NCBI GenBank assembly: GCA_011526105.1
Contig: WYAZ01000101.1
Span: 1 to 37,772, forward strand
From: Deltaproteobacteria bacterium
GTDB lineage: Bacteria; Myxococcota; Kuafuiibacteriia; Kuafuiibacteriales; Kuafuiibacteriaceae
DNA length: 37,772 bases
Direction: 5' to 3'
The notes beneath the pieces were generated by a model that saw nothing but the letters and a program-made list of their open reading frames with translations, made no database searches and was not told where the DNA came from. Shown piece after piece: positions 24,744 to 34,194 of this stretch. Position numbers and translations under genes: made by a program. Position 1 is the first letter of the stretch; each line of letters begins with the position of its first letter.

Positions 24744-26084
24744 ATGCCGGATGTTGCTGACGTCGTCGTCGTCGGCGCTGGCCCCGCGGGGTGCCTGACC
24801 GCACAACGACTCGAAGAGCGCGGTCTCGCCGTCACTTTGCTGGACGCGGGCCCTCGTCTCCCCGCGAAGACGCGCGCCCCCGAGGTCGACCGCCGCATCT
24901 GGCCATTCTCAGTAGAAGGCGACGGCTTCGATTGGTACCGCGTCCGGGCCGTTGGCGGCCGCGCGCACCTGTGGGGCAGTTGGTCCCACCGCTTCCCCGA
25001 CAACGTGTTTCGCCGCGGCGGCTGGCCCTTCGGCCGGCGCGCGCTGGACCGACACTACGCCGCGGCCGAAGCGCAGATCGGGCTGAAGCGCGGCGTGTTA
25101 TCGCCCCGGTTTGAAGCGGTGGCGACCGCGCTGGAGCTCACGATGGTGCCCAAAGCCGGCGCGCGCCTGCGAGGCGGTGCGGTGTGGACGCCCCGTTTGT
25201 TGCCCGTGGCGCGGCGCGCGCGACAACACCTTCCAGCGACGCGCCTCGAACATTCGCGCGGACGGGTGCAGGCCGTCGTCGCCTGGGACCTGCGGCGAGA
25301 GCGCCCGGTGACGGTGCCGTGCCGAGCGGTAGTGTTGGCGGCCTCGCCCATCGAGACGGCGCGGCTGCTCTTGGCCTCTGCACTCGGGCCGCTCGGCCGC
25401 GACGTGGGCCATGGCCTGGTGGACCACATGGTCGCCAGCTACGTGCTGCTCGAGCCCACGCCCGCACCTCGCGGCGCCGACGATCTGCACGCCTCGGCCC
25501 TGGTCGAGAGCTTCGTCAATCTGGACGATCAAACCGCGCGACCTTACCGCGGCGGCTTCTCCATCGAGCTGGCGGGGCCGGTGCCGGTGTCGGCGCTGGG
25601 CCTGGAGCGCATGGTGCCCGGCGGCGAAGAAGAGCGGTGGAGCGCGACGCAGCTTCACGCGCTGGGCGAATGTTTCCCGCACGCCGGCCGCTTCGTCACG
25701 CTCGACCCATCGCTGACCGACGTCACGGGAAGTGCAGCGCCTCGCATTCACGTGGCGTGGACGCCAGAGGAGGAGGCGATGGCAGAGGACATGAAGCAGG
25801 CCTGCGCGCAGCTGAGTGATGCGTTGGCGATTCCAGGCAGCAAGCTGATCAAGTTCGCCGACCCACAGACCGCCGGAGCGGGCCACGAGGCGGGCACCTG
25901 CGCCATGGGCCTCGAGGCGCCCGCGCCGTGCACGCCGCAGGGACGCTTGAGGGCGCTGACGAACGTCTGGGTGGCAGACGCATCGACGATGCCCACCTCG
26001 GGCGATCGTCACCCCACTCTGACCGTGCTGGCCCAGGCGCTGCGCGCAGCGGACGACTGCGGGCGGCGCATCGGCGGACGCTGA
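24744..26084 (+). CDS. GMC-type FAD-dependent oxidoreductase
   Basis: The product has 446 residues from ATG 24744 (GAGAGGAA upstream, inside the stem-loop). N-terminal FAD-binding VVVVGAGPAG (G11, G13, G16), then AGGRAHLWGSWSHRF-like contact region (AVGGRAHLWG), and the GMC C-terminal domain with HEAGTCAMG (H381) and DRHPTLTV (H423), giving the His-His catalytic pair. GMC enzymes oxidise alcohols or amines; a relative, MftG, belongs to the mycofactocin RiPP system. No signal peptide, so cytoplasmic. Placement 60 bp after the Cys-repeat peptide suggests it modifies that peptide or a product of it. CTG-rich codon use like the MFS gene. Confidence 0.88.
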   Translation: MPDVADVVVVGAGPAGCLTAQRLEERGLAVTLLDAGPRLPAKTRAPEVDRRIWPFSVEGDGFDWYRVRAVGGRAHLWGSWSHRFPDNVFRRGGWPFGRRALDRHYAAAEAQIGLKRGVLSPRFEAVATALELTMVPKAGARLRGGAVWTPRLLPVARRARQHLPATRLEHSRGRVQAVVAWDLRRERPVTVPCRAVVLAASPIETARLLLASALGPLGRDVGHGLVDHMVASYVLLEPTPAPRGADDLHASALVESFVNLDDQTARPYRGGFSIELAGPVPVSALGLERMVPGGEEERWSATQLHALGECFPHAGRFVTLDPSLTDVTGSAAPRIHVAWTPEEEAMAEDMKQACAQLSDALAIPGSKLIKFADPQTAGAGHEAGTCAMGLEAPAPCTPQGRLRALTNVWVADASTMPTSGDRHPTLTVLAQALRAADDCGRRIGGR

Positions 26085-26089
26085 CCCGA

Positions 26090-26150
26090 TTCGACATCGT
26101 CGAGAGGGCCGTGGTCGCGCTCGGACGAAGCCGCGCCCGAGGGGAGCCGA
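26090..26150. repeat. fdhD 3'-end repeat, copy 3 (decayed)
   Basis: Just after the oxidoreductase stop, 26090-26105 matches fdhD 20018-20033 exactly and reads FDIVERAVVA against FDIVEKALVA of FdhD. Then GCGCTCGGACGAAGCCGCG matches the fdhD stop region at 20169-20187 with one change, which turns the stop into Arg (ALGR). The roughly 130 bp between these parts in fdhD are missing. It forms the right boundary of the peptide module. The remaining bases to 26188 show nothing more. Confidence 0.6.
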
Positions 26151-26188
26151 TTGACTCGCGCTGACGGCGGTGGGAATCGAATGACCCC

Positions 26189-27778
26189 GTGTGGGTCACG
26201 CTCGCGCTTCTTCTCGTGGTCCAAACGATGGATCCCCCGGCAGAGCCCGGCGCGATAGCCCCAAACGCCACGGTCACGAACGGGCAAGTCGCCTTGACCT
26301 GGATTGAAGGCACCAAGGTCCGGCTCGCACGACTCGAACATGACCGCTGGTCGAAGCCCATCACCATCGCCGAGAGCGACAAGCTGGTCGCGAACTGGGC
26401 CGACTTCCCCTCGCTGCTGCGGAACGGGAGACAGACGCTCCTGCACTTCCCCGAGGGCTCGGGCACCGAGAAGTATGCCTACGACGTGGAGCTGGCGCTC
26501 TCGAAGGACGGCACTCGCTTCGCACGCATCGGCGCGAGTCACGACGACGGCACGCCCACGGAGCACGGCTTCGCGTCCATTCTCGCCGAGCGGGACGGCT
26601 TTCGCCTCTTCTGGCTCGACGGCCGCATGATGGCCCAGGACGGACCGATGCAGCTCAGGAGCGCGCTGCTCCGAGGCGGCAAAGTGCAGCCGTCCGAGGT
26701 GCTCGACGAGCGTGTCTGTGAGTGCTGTCAAACCAGCGCGGCCATCACCGAGGCCGGACCGTTCATCGTGTATCGCGATCGCAGCCCCGAAGAGATCCGA
26801 AACATCGCGATCGTGCGGAAGACAACGTCCGGCTGGTCCAAGCCGAGCCTCGTTCACGACGACAAATGGAAGATGCCCGGCTGTCCGGTGAACGGACCCG
26901 CGGCGGATGCGAAGGGCAAAAGAGCGGTCGTCGCTTGGTTCACCGGCGCCGATCTTGGGCACGTGCGCATCGCGTTCTCGAACGACTCCGCGAACAGCTT
27001 TGTAACCCACGAGGTCCACGATGACCCAGAGGCGAGCCCGCTCGGCCGCGTCGACGTGGTCTTGGTGGAGGACGGCGCGATCGTGTCCTATCTCGTCGGC
27101 GATGACGAGGCTACTGCACGCATCCTCTACCGGCACATCGGCTTCGAGGGAGCACGTGGTCCTCCACACACGGTCGCGCGGACGAGCCCCGCGCGGGCCA
27201 GCGGCTTTTCGCGCATGGTGAGAAGCGGCGACGACCTGGTGTTCTTTTGGACCCAAATCGGGCCCCCCTCCTCCATTCGGGGTCAGAAGATCGCAGTCCC
27301 CTCCGTGGCGCGCGGACACGACACCCGTAAAGTGGCCACCCAGAAGCTCGGTCCGAACGCGCCGCCCTATTCGGCGCGCACGCTCGACGGGGCCCGAGTC
27401 TCGCTGGCCGAGCGGCGCGGCCAAGTTGTGCTGCTCAACCTATGGGCGACCTGGTGTGGTCCATGTCGTCGCGAGACGCCGGAGCTGATTCGACTCGCCA
27501 AGACTCATCCGAGCTTGAAGGTGATCGCGGTCAGCGTGGATGAGGCCGAGAATGATGAACGCGTACGGGAACTCGTGGCCCGCGAGCAGTTGCCGTTTCA
27601 GGTCTGGCGTGATCCGGATGATCGCGTCTCGCAGATCTTCAAGGTCACCGCATTGCCCGCGACGTTTCTGATCGATCGCGAGGGTCGCATCGCGTTTGAG
27701 CGCTACGGAGCGATCCAAGCGAACGATCCGGAGCTCGACGCGGCGCTGATCGAGCTGGGCGTAAAATCGTCGCCTTGA
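26189..27778 (+). CDS. Beta-propeller (sialidase-like) protein fused to TlpA-type thioredoxin domain
   Basis: The product has 529 residues from GTG 26189; N-terminus hydrophobic (VTLALLLVVQ), so exported. Residues about 25-380 form a repeat-rich beta domain like sialidase/propeller folds (GQVALTWIEG, DGFRLFWLDGR, DDLVFFWTQIG), with a cysteine cluster CECCQTSAA (C177, C179, C180) that could bind a metal. Residues about 390-529 are a TlpA/ResA-like thioredoxin domain with WCGPC (C423, C426), VIAVSVDE and the cis-Pro loop ALPATFLIDREG. It may act in periplasmic disulfide reduction or metal (copper) delivery; the fusion partner suggests the target binds the propeller. An LPMO-like gene follows after 32 bp. 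Confidence 0.82.
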   Translation: MWVTLALLLVVQTMDPPAEPGAIAPNATVTNGQVALTWIEGTKVRLARLEHDRWSKPITIAESDKLVANWADFPSLLRNGRQTLLHFPEGSGTEKYAYDVELALSKDGTRFARIGASHDDGTPTEHGFASILAERDGFRLFWLDGRMMAQDGPMQLRSALLRGGKVQPSEVLDERVCECCQTSAAITEAGPFIVYRDRSPEEIRNIAIVRKTTSGWSKPSLVHDDKWKMPGCPVNGPAADAKGKRAVVAWFTGADLGHVRIAFSNDSANSFVTHEVHDDPEASPLGRVDVVLVEDGAIVSYLVGDDEATARILYRHIGFEGARGPPHTVARTSPARASGFSRMVRSGDDLVFFWTQIGPPSSIRGQKIAVPSVARGHDTRKVATQKLGPNAPPYSARTLDGARVSLAERRGQVVLLNLWATWCGPCRRETPELIRLAKTHPSLKVIAVSVDEAENDERVRELVAREQLPFQVWRDPDDRVSQIFKVTALPATFLIDREGRIAFERYGAIQANDPELDAALIELGVKSSP

Positions 27779-27810
27779 GCGGCTTCGCGTTCCGCGTGTA
27801 GTATCGCGGG

Positions 27811-28464
27811 ATGTCCACCCCGCGATTCGGCCTCCTTCTCGCTCTGCCGGTGATTCTCGCCCCGGCGCTGGCACGAGCCCACCTGGGCCTCGACGCCCCG
27901 GAGAGCCGTCATGGCCAAAACGTGCTCAAGGACGGTCCGTGCGGGCGGAGCGGCGACCCCCGAAGCGCCAACGTCACGACCTTTCGCCCGGGCGAGACGA
28001 TCGAGGTGCGCTGGAACGAGTACATCGATCATCCCGGGCACTTTCGCATCGCCTTCGACGCGGACGGGGTCGATGACCTCGTCGACCCGGTCTGTCTCTC
28101 GGGCTGCGACACGACGCGGCCGACCATCGAGTTCAACTCGAACGCAAACGTGCTGCTCGACAACATCCCCGACACCCGAGGCGGCGAGAGTCGCGTGAAC
28201 GTCACGCTGCCGGACATCGAGTGCGACAACTGCACGCTGCAGGTGATTCAAGTCATGTACGACAAGCCGCCGTACACGCTGCCTGGGAACGACATCTACT
28301 ATCAGTGCGCGGATCTCGTGCTGACGCGCGCGCCGGGCTCGGGCCCCCCGGCAGACACGGGCGGCTGCGGCTGTATGGGCGCCCCGCCACGCGGTGGCGT
28401 TCTGGGCGCCGCGCTGTGGCTACTCGGAGCGGGGCTCGTCGTCATGCTTCGTCGGCGGACTTGA
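27811..28464 (+). CDS. LPMO-like secreted protein with MYXO-CTERM-like tail (SCE4755-type)
   Basis: The product has 217 residues. Signal peptide ends at ARA, so the mature protein begins with H24 (HLGLDAPESRHG), the N-terminal His expected of a copper histidine brace; a second candidate ligand is H74 or H77 in YIDHPGHFRIAF. Paired cysteines (C44; LSGC; IECDNC; YYQC) suggest disulfides. It ends GGCGCMGAPPRGG, a hydrophobic helix and RRR, the MYXO-CTERM layout for surface anchoring. I recall a myxobacterial family called SCE4755 polysaccharide-monooxygenase-like proteins with this design. Oxidative polysaccharide cleavage or copper binding are both possible. Likely co-transcribed with the thioredoxin fusion gene. 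Confidence 0.83.
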   Translation: MSTPRFGLLLALPVILAPALARAHLGLDAPESRHGQNVLKDGPCGRSGDPRSANVTTFRPGETIEVRWNEYIDHPGHFRIAFDADGVDDLVDPVCLSGCDTTRPTIEFNSNANVLLDNIPDTRGGESRVNVTLPDIECDNCTLQVIQVMYDKPPYTLPGNDIYYQCADLVLTRAPGSGPPADTGGCGCMGAPPRGGVLGAALWLLGAGLVVMLRRRT

Positions 28465-28924
28465 AGGTCCCTTCTACGGAATGGGAGGTCAAGACGGACT
28501 TCTCCCTTCGGCGCCAAACTCACTCGCTGGCATCCGGAGTACGCCGCATCGCGTCTGCAACTCGCGTTGCGATCTGCGTGGGGCGTGACGTCGTTGACCG
28601 TCATGACGCGACCAGATCGCTGTCCCTTCAGCCAAAGCTCATGTGCATCGTCGTCTCGGGTGGCGTTCTCGGCGAAGTCAAAGCGTGTTCGTGCTTCCGT
28701 CGTATTCGTAGACGGAGACCATCCTTCTACCAGGACCTTCTTGGGCCATCGCTTCCTTCGGTGCTCCGAGGGGGCATAGCCTATCGGTGGGACCTGCGAC
28801 GCGGAGCGCCGCGGCCAGAAATCCAATGGATGCTTCCCCTCGAACCGTTCTCGCCTCTCGAACCCCTGCCACCCTGAACCTCGAGCGCATGATGCGTCGT
28901 CAAGGGCCGACCTCGAGAGGCGCG
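28465..28924. other. Stretch without a recognisable gene
   Basis: Several frames are open on both strands but none has family features, good codon character or a convincing start. A minus-strand piece reading MVSVYEYDGSTNTL (near 28682-28725) faintly recalls an RHS repeat, but the frame breaks at once. It is most likely decayed DNA next to the transposase remnant. Confidence 0.5.
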
Positions 28925-29122
28925 CTATGACTTCTTCGGATTCGACTTCGTCGGGTCGTAGACCTCCTTCCGCTTACACATCGAGAGCGACGTGGCGGCG
29001 ATCTTTCGAGCGATCGTGAGCTTCGCCAGATTCGGCTCGGTGCCCGCCGCCACCAGCCGCTCGTAAGAGACCGACAGCTCCGAGTCCTTCAGTGCGATCG
29101 CCGTCGTCGCCGCCCCCTTGAA
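28925..29122 (-). pseudogene. C-terminal remnant of an IS110-family transposase
   Basis: 65 codons read FKGAATTAIALKDSELSVSY, ERLVAAGTEPNLAKLTIARK, then IAATSLSMCKRKEVYDPTK, matching the C-terminal end of IS110/IS1111 transposases (typically KDSELxxxYxRLxAAGxxxNLAKxxxARKIA). The catalytic DEDD and Ser domains are missing and upstream codons on this strand do not continue the family, so it is a dead fragment. The bases between 29123 and the promoter at 29287 hold no gene I can support. Confidence 0.78.
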
Positions 29123-29286
29123 GATGCCCTATGGGCCTCGTGGACGAACCAGACGGCGACGAGATTCGGCTCAGCGCTCGAGGAACCGCCGACATCCGGG
29201 GCCGCCTGAGTTTCTGAATCCGAGTCCGCCTTGGCGATCGCTGTTCGCCCTGCGCCGATCAACCACCACTCACGTACATCGCGTTC

Positions 29287-29316
29287 TTGATGCACACAGA
29301 TATTCACGTCTATAAG
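29287..29316 (+). promoter_or_regulatory. Sigma70-like promoter of the giant lipoprotein operon
   Basis: TTGATG (29287-29292), 18-bp spacer, TATAAG (29311-29316): four of six and five of six consensus bases, unusual for this GC-rich sequence. Transcription would start near 29323, giving a leader of about 16 bases to GTG 29339. Confidence 0.5.
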
Positions 29317-29338
29317 GAAATTCGGGGGTAGAAACATC

Positions 29339-32300
29339 GTGAGTCAGAGTCAGGTTCTTCCGGCAGTGGCACTTCTCTCTTTCTTTGCGGTTCCTGGCTG
29401 CGACGCCCCAAAAGCCCCTCCATTGGATCGGGGGGGGTGGTTACCCTAGGCTCGCCAGCTCCTCTATCTGGGCCCGACATTTTCACCCGACACAGCTTCA
29501 ACCTCCTCTACAGCGCGAAGGACATTGACGGGTCAGATTGGCCGGCAGAAGGCGAGCCCTCCGGTCGGACGCTCACGGCGGCAGGCGACGACGCGTCGGT
29601 GAGCAGCGTCTCGAGCTCTGAACTGACCCTCTCCGCGCTCGGCGAACATACGAACTATGCCGTCGCGGCCGGGGACACAGATGGCTATCGGGTGGCCAGC
29701 GGTTGGACAACAAACGGTACCTCGAAGGTCTGGGTGCGCACCCTCACGCGGAGGACCGGAGATCTCTTCTCTGGCTACTACCCCTATCGGTACCTCAACG
29801 GCAGCACGAAATATTGGGGCTGGCGAATGCTCCACCCCACGAACGGCAACAACCGCCAGGAGATCCGCGGAACGACCATCCACGCAGTGATCCCGTCAGG
29901 AAGTGGCGTCGCGCTGGATGTGTGGGAGCTCCGCGACACCGTCTTCGCCTTCGACGAGGGCGGCGGCGGGGTCGCGATCATCAAGCACATGCGCAACGGG
30001 GTGCATGGTGGGGTGAGCGAGGGCGAGGCCGCCATCACCGACCTGGGGGCGAGTGGCGGCTTCGGAGTACTCGGGAGCCACAGCGGCGCGTCCAGCCCAA
30101 ACATGCAGGTCATCGCCGTCGCCATCAAGTGGGACGCCGAGCCGAGCTTCGCGCAGCACCAGGAAGACGCGGCCGATCTCGGGGTCTACGAGCCGGACGA
30201 CGACGTCTTCTCTCGAGAAGGGTTCGACCTGATCTATAGCGCGAAGGATATCAATGGCTCGAGCTGGCCGGCGCACGGCTTCGTCACCGGCCGCACCCTA
30301 GCCGCTGTTGGGGCGAGCGCGAGCGTCTCCAACGTCTCGGGCGCCGGGCTCCCTCCATCCGCGCTGGGCGCTCACACGAAGTATGCGGTCGCGGCCGGAG
30401 AGTCGGATGGCTACGCCCTCGGCTCGGGCTGGAGCACCGGCGCGACGTCGAAGATCTGGGTCCGGACGCTCACGCGGAAGGTCGACGACCTGTACTCCGG
30501 CTACTACCCCTATCGCTACGTCAACGGCAGCACGCGGTACTGGGGCTGGCGAATGCTGCATCCCACGAACGGAGCCAACCGCCACGAGATCCGTGGGACG
30601 ACGATTCACGCGGTCCAGCCCTCGGGGATGGGCGTCGCTTCGAGCGACTGGGAGCTCCGCGACACCATCTACTCCTTCGACGCCGGTACCGAGGGCGTCG
30701 CGACCATCCGCCGTCTGCGCAACGGCGAAGACAGCGGGTTGAGCGAGGGAACGGCCGCGATCACCGACCTCGGCGCGACGGGCAGCTTCGGAGTCCTCGG
30801 GAGCCACACAGGAGCGTCCAGCAGCGGGATGCAGATCGTCGCGGTCGGCATCAAGTGGGACGAGGAGCCGACGTTGGGGCAGCACCGGGAGGCTGCGGCC
30901 GACCTCGGGCTGTACACGCCGTTCTGCGGCAACGGCACCGTCGACGGCGAGGAGGCCTGCGACGACGGGGACACACAGGCGGGCGACGGATGCGACGAAG
31001 TGTGCAGGATCGAGCAGGTCTACGAGCTGAGCGCACAGGCCGTGACTGAAGGCGTTCAGGTCAAGTGGCGCTCGACCGACGAGACCGGCGTGACCGACTT
31101 CGAACTCTACCGCTCATCTGAGCTGCCGCTCCTGATGGAGCTCATCACGATCGTTCCGCCGGAGGGCGGGCCGTACCTCTACGATTACATAGACGAGGAG
31201 GGCGAGCAGAGCGACCACTACTGGCTGCTCGCGCGCGGCGGAGATGGAGAGCTCCTTGCCGCGCTCGGACCCGTGACGGTTGGAGGCCCGGCGAGCCTCT
31301 CGACGTGTCGATTTGACGATCCCTCTCGGTGCGAAGGAGAGGGATACTTCGAGTCCGACTGCGGCTTGATCGAGACGCGCGTGTCGGCTACGGACGCTGA
31401 GTGGGTGTGCGCGGGCGAGCTTCAGGACTTCGTGGCCGCGAGCGTCATGAGCCCGCTTTCCCTGTCGGACACGGTCATCGTGCAGCCGAAGCTGATCATC
31501 GACGAGGAGGGCCAGCCCGAGGAGACGTTCCTTCAGACAGTCCTAGGCACGAAGGTCCTCTACGACTCATCCGAGGACGTCTACGTCGGACATTGGGTCT
31601 ACGACGTGCAGTCGGTGGAGCCGCCGAGCCTGACCGATGCTCAGATGACCGACCTCAACGGGGCGCGTGTAGAGTCCTGTTTCGAGTACGGCTATCAGGC
31701 GGTCGAGGACTACTCGAACTGGAAGGACCATCTGCGGCACAACCCGAAGACCGGCCTCGCGGCGGTGGAGTCCATCTTCGACGGACCGGTCTCCTTCGTC
31801 GCCGTGACGGGGAGCGGCGAAACGCTCGATGTCACCTTCGAGGGCAAGGACTCCGACGACGTGGCGCTGCCGCAGGTCATCCTCGGGACGCCTCTGTTCC
31901 TCCAATCGATGCCGCGAACCGTCCTGGACCTTTGGGATCCCATCGCGCATCGCCCCGAGCCAGACCCCGTCCGCATCGAGGAGAGCTGGACGCTCCAGTA
32001 TGAGCGGTATACGGAGGCGGTACAGGAAGGTTGGTCCGCGGACGAGCTCGAGGCCCTGCGCACCGAACTCGGGGTGCTGAGCCACCTCATCTTTCGGTAC
32101 AACCAGCTCGAGTTTGAGGCGATGCGGACCGTGCTCGAGGACGAGATGCGGTACTCTGCGGCGGACGTGCCGGACGCCTGGAAGCTGGTCGACCTGCGGT
32201 TCCGCGCGCAGGACCTCTCAGACAACCTCCATCCGCTGTCTTGCCGGTGGCGCCGCTTCGAGGGCCTGCTCGGTAGCCCACCCGGGCAGATCCAGCCCGG

Positions 32301-34194
32301 TTGGCTGACCGACCTGGACATTCAACATCTCGGCACATCGCAGCCTCCGTTCGGGTTCTTCGGGCAACAGGAAGCCCTTTCTCTCGCCGCCAGGCACATG
32401 GGCGGTGACTGGGACCCGATGGGTGGGCTCCCAGGCATGCCGACCAGCCCGCCCGCGAGACCTCTCCCCGACGACCGCGACTACTGGGAGGGCCCCCCGG
32501 CGGAGTCCGAGTGCGACGAGGGCGACGATCCGGACGACCCGCTCCTGGAGAGTCCGTTTTCCTCGTCGAATTTCAGCCTACGGTACGAGTACTTCATCGA
32601 GAGACTCGACCACATCCGCGCTACGCAGCAGCTGCTCATCAACCTCATCGAGGAGCAGTACGCTCTCCTCGAGCCCTTGTGTGACCCGCTCGAGAAGTGC
32701 ATGTGGGCGCCGAGCACGCTCTTGGAGCGGCTCGACCGCCACTTCGGAGGCCTACGGCTCGCGCTCGAGAACCGCTGCCGACGCGAGACGAACGACGACT
32801 TCGACGATTTGAACCGCCTGTTCACGGTGACGTCCACCGCGAACTTCGAGTCGAACGACGTGACGAACCTGCTGGTGATGCAGACCACCGACTACGGCTC
32901 GACCGTGACCGAAATGCACAATCTGTTCTGGGACCTCGTCGCGTTCCGGGACATGGCGTACCGCGCCGCCATCGTAGGGCTCGAGAAGCTGGTCCGCCAT
33001 ACTTACCAGGGGCTGCGCAAGGACGGCGACAACAGAGCAACGACCGTCCACCAGGACGGTTTCGGTCGTGCACATCGAAGCAAGTACGTGGCGACGTCCT
33101 ATCGCGAGCAAAGCAGAAAGGGCATCGACTGCACGCGGGACGGAGAGGGGAACATCGACATCGATGAGAACATCTTCGCGATCGAGGTCCTCGAAGAGCC
33201 AGCGGCATGGTTCTCGCTCTTGTGCAAGTGTGGGCTGACGCTCACGGACGAGAAAGAGCTGAAAGGAGGGATCTTGACGAGGACCGCCTCGGCAGCACCG
33301 ATCCTCAGCACGTTTCTAGACGTAACTCGGCGCGACTACGGACCGCCGGTCGACATCCAGCTTGGGTTCGGCCTGGACATCAACGTCACCCAGGGGCCGA
33401 ACTTCCTGCGTGCCAGCCTCGGGGCGGGCTTCGAGCTGCCGGTGCTCATCGTGCCGATCACGGGTCCCTTTACGGTGACGCTGAGTGTCGGTGGGGCCAT
33501 GTCGATACAGGCGCACGCCGAATTCGAGGTCGGAGATGAGTTCGATGATCTCTGCCTCATCACGAACCCGGTCATGCGGGCGGTGCACGCGGATGCAGGC
33601 TTCAAGGGTGGGGTCGATGCGTTCGCGGCGATCGAGCTCGGCGTTCCTCTCCTCCTTGGCGCGGGGGTGGAAGGGCGGCTCAGGGTCCTGGACGCTGGGA
33701 CGGAGTGGGAGTTCTCGGGCTTCCTCGAGCGCATCACACCCGAACGATTGTGTAGGGAGCGAGACACGAATGGCGTGTGCGTCGCTACGGGCATCGAGAC
33801 CCCGCTCGATGTGCTCAACTTCTTCCGAGGCGACCTCGGATGCGACTTCGGCATGCTCGCGCAGTACTTCGACGGGTCGGACGTGCAGCTCGACCTTGAG
33901 GCTGCGTGCCCGGACCTCCTCAGCTTCTCGAACACGGAGGTCCAGGACAAACTGTTCGAGATTCGCGACGAGCTCACCCAGAGGGCGGTGACGGAGCTTC
34001 TTGCCGGCAAGGTCTCGGTCTTCGTTCGCATCGTCTTCATCAAGGTTTCGATCGAGCTCTTCAGCTGGGACGGGATCCGTCACGTTGCGTCGGAACACGA
34101 GAGCCACGGTGTCTTCACGAACGGCCGTGCGCTCTGTCACGAGTCGATCAACGTCTTCCCCGGGTGGGTCGATCAGTCCGAGTGCTGGCCATGA
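29339..34194 (+). CDS. Giant repeat-bearing lipoprotein, signal peptide out of frame at a G8 tract
   Basis: The main open frame (29437-34194) is 1585 codons but lacks an export signal. In another frame GTG 29339 starts a lipoprotein signal (ALLSFFAVPGC lipobox); at the run of eight Gs (29430-29437) it goes on to a stop at 29447. One extra G would join both into a 1618-residue protein. Body, numbered from 29437: two tandem units of about 241 residues (14-496), a DUF4215-like Cys-rich repeat (CGNGTVDGEEACDDGD, about 497-525), a fibronectin-like stretch (about 530-600), then some 1000 residues with no recognised family, including beta-rich segments such as FLRASLGAGFELPVLIVPI. Surface role inferred; stop overlaps the next start (ATGA). 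Confidence 0.75.
29430..29437 (+). repeat. Run of eight G within the lipoprotein gene
   Basis: The homopolymer lies 31 codons after the GTG, between the signal peptide and the body. With eight Gs the product stops after 36 codons; with nine the full protein is read. This is the kind of tract that switches surface genes by slippage, and also the kind that sequencing miscounts. Confidence 0.9.
29476..30924 (+). repeat. Two tandem units (about 241 codons each) in the giant lipoprotein
   Basis: Unit 1 is 29476-30201, unit 2 30202-30924. Shared blocks include LYSAKDI-GS-WPA, YAVAAG-SDGY, SGYYPYRY-NGST-YWGWRMLHPTNG, EIRGTTIHAV, WELRDT, ITDLGA-G-FGVLGSH-GASS and KWD-EP. About two thirds of residues are identical by eye. 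Probably a beta-sandwich adhesion or carbohydrate-binding domain; no family named. Confidence 0.92.

Noticed and set aside
28682-28725. RHS-like motif MVSVYEYDGSTNTL on the minus strand
   Set aside because: A single short match with a stop immediately after and no second repeat; chance cannot be excluded.
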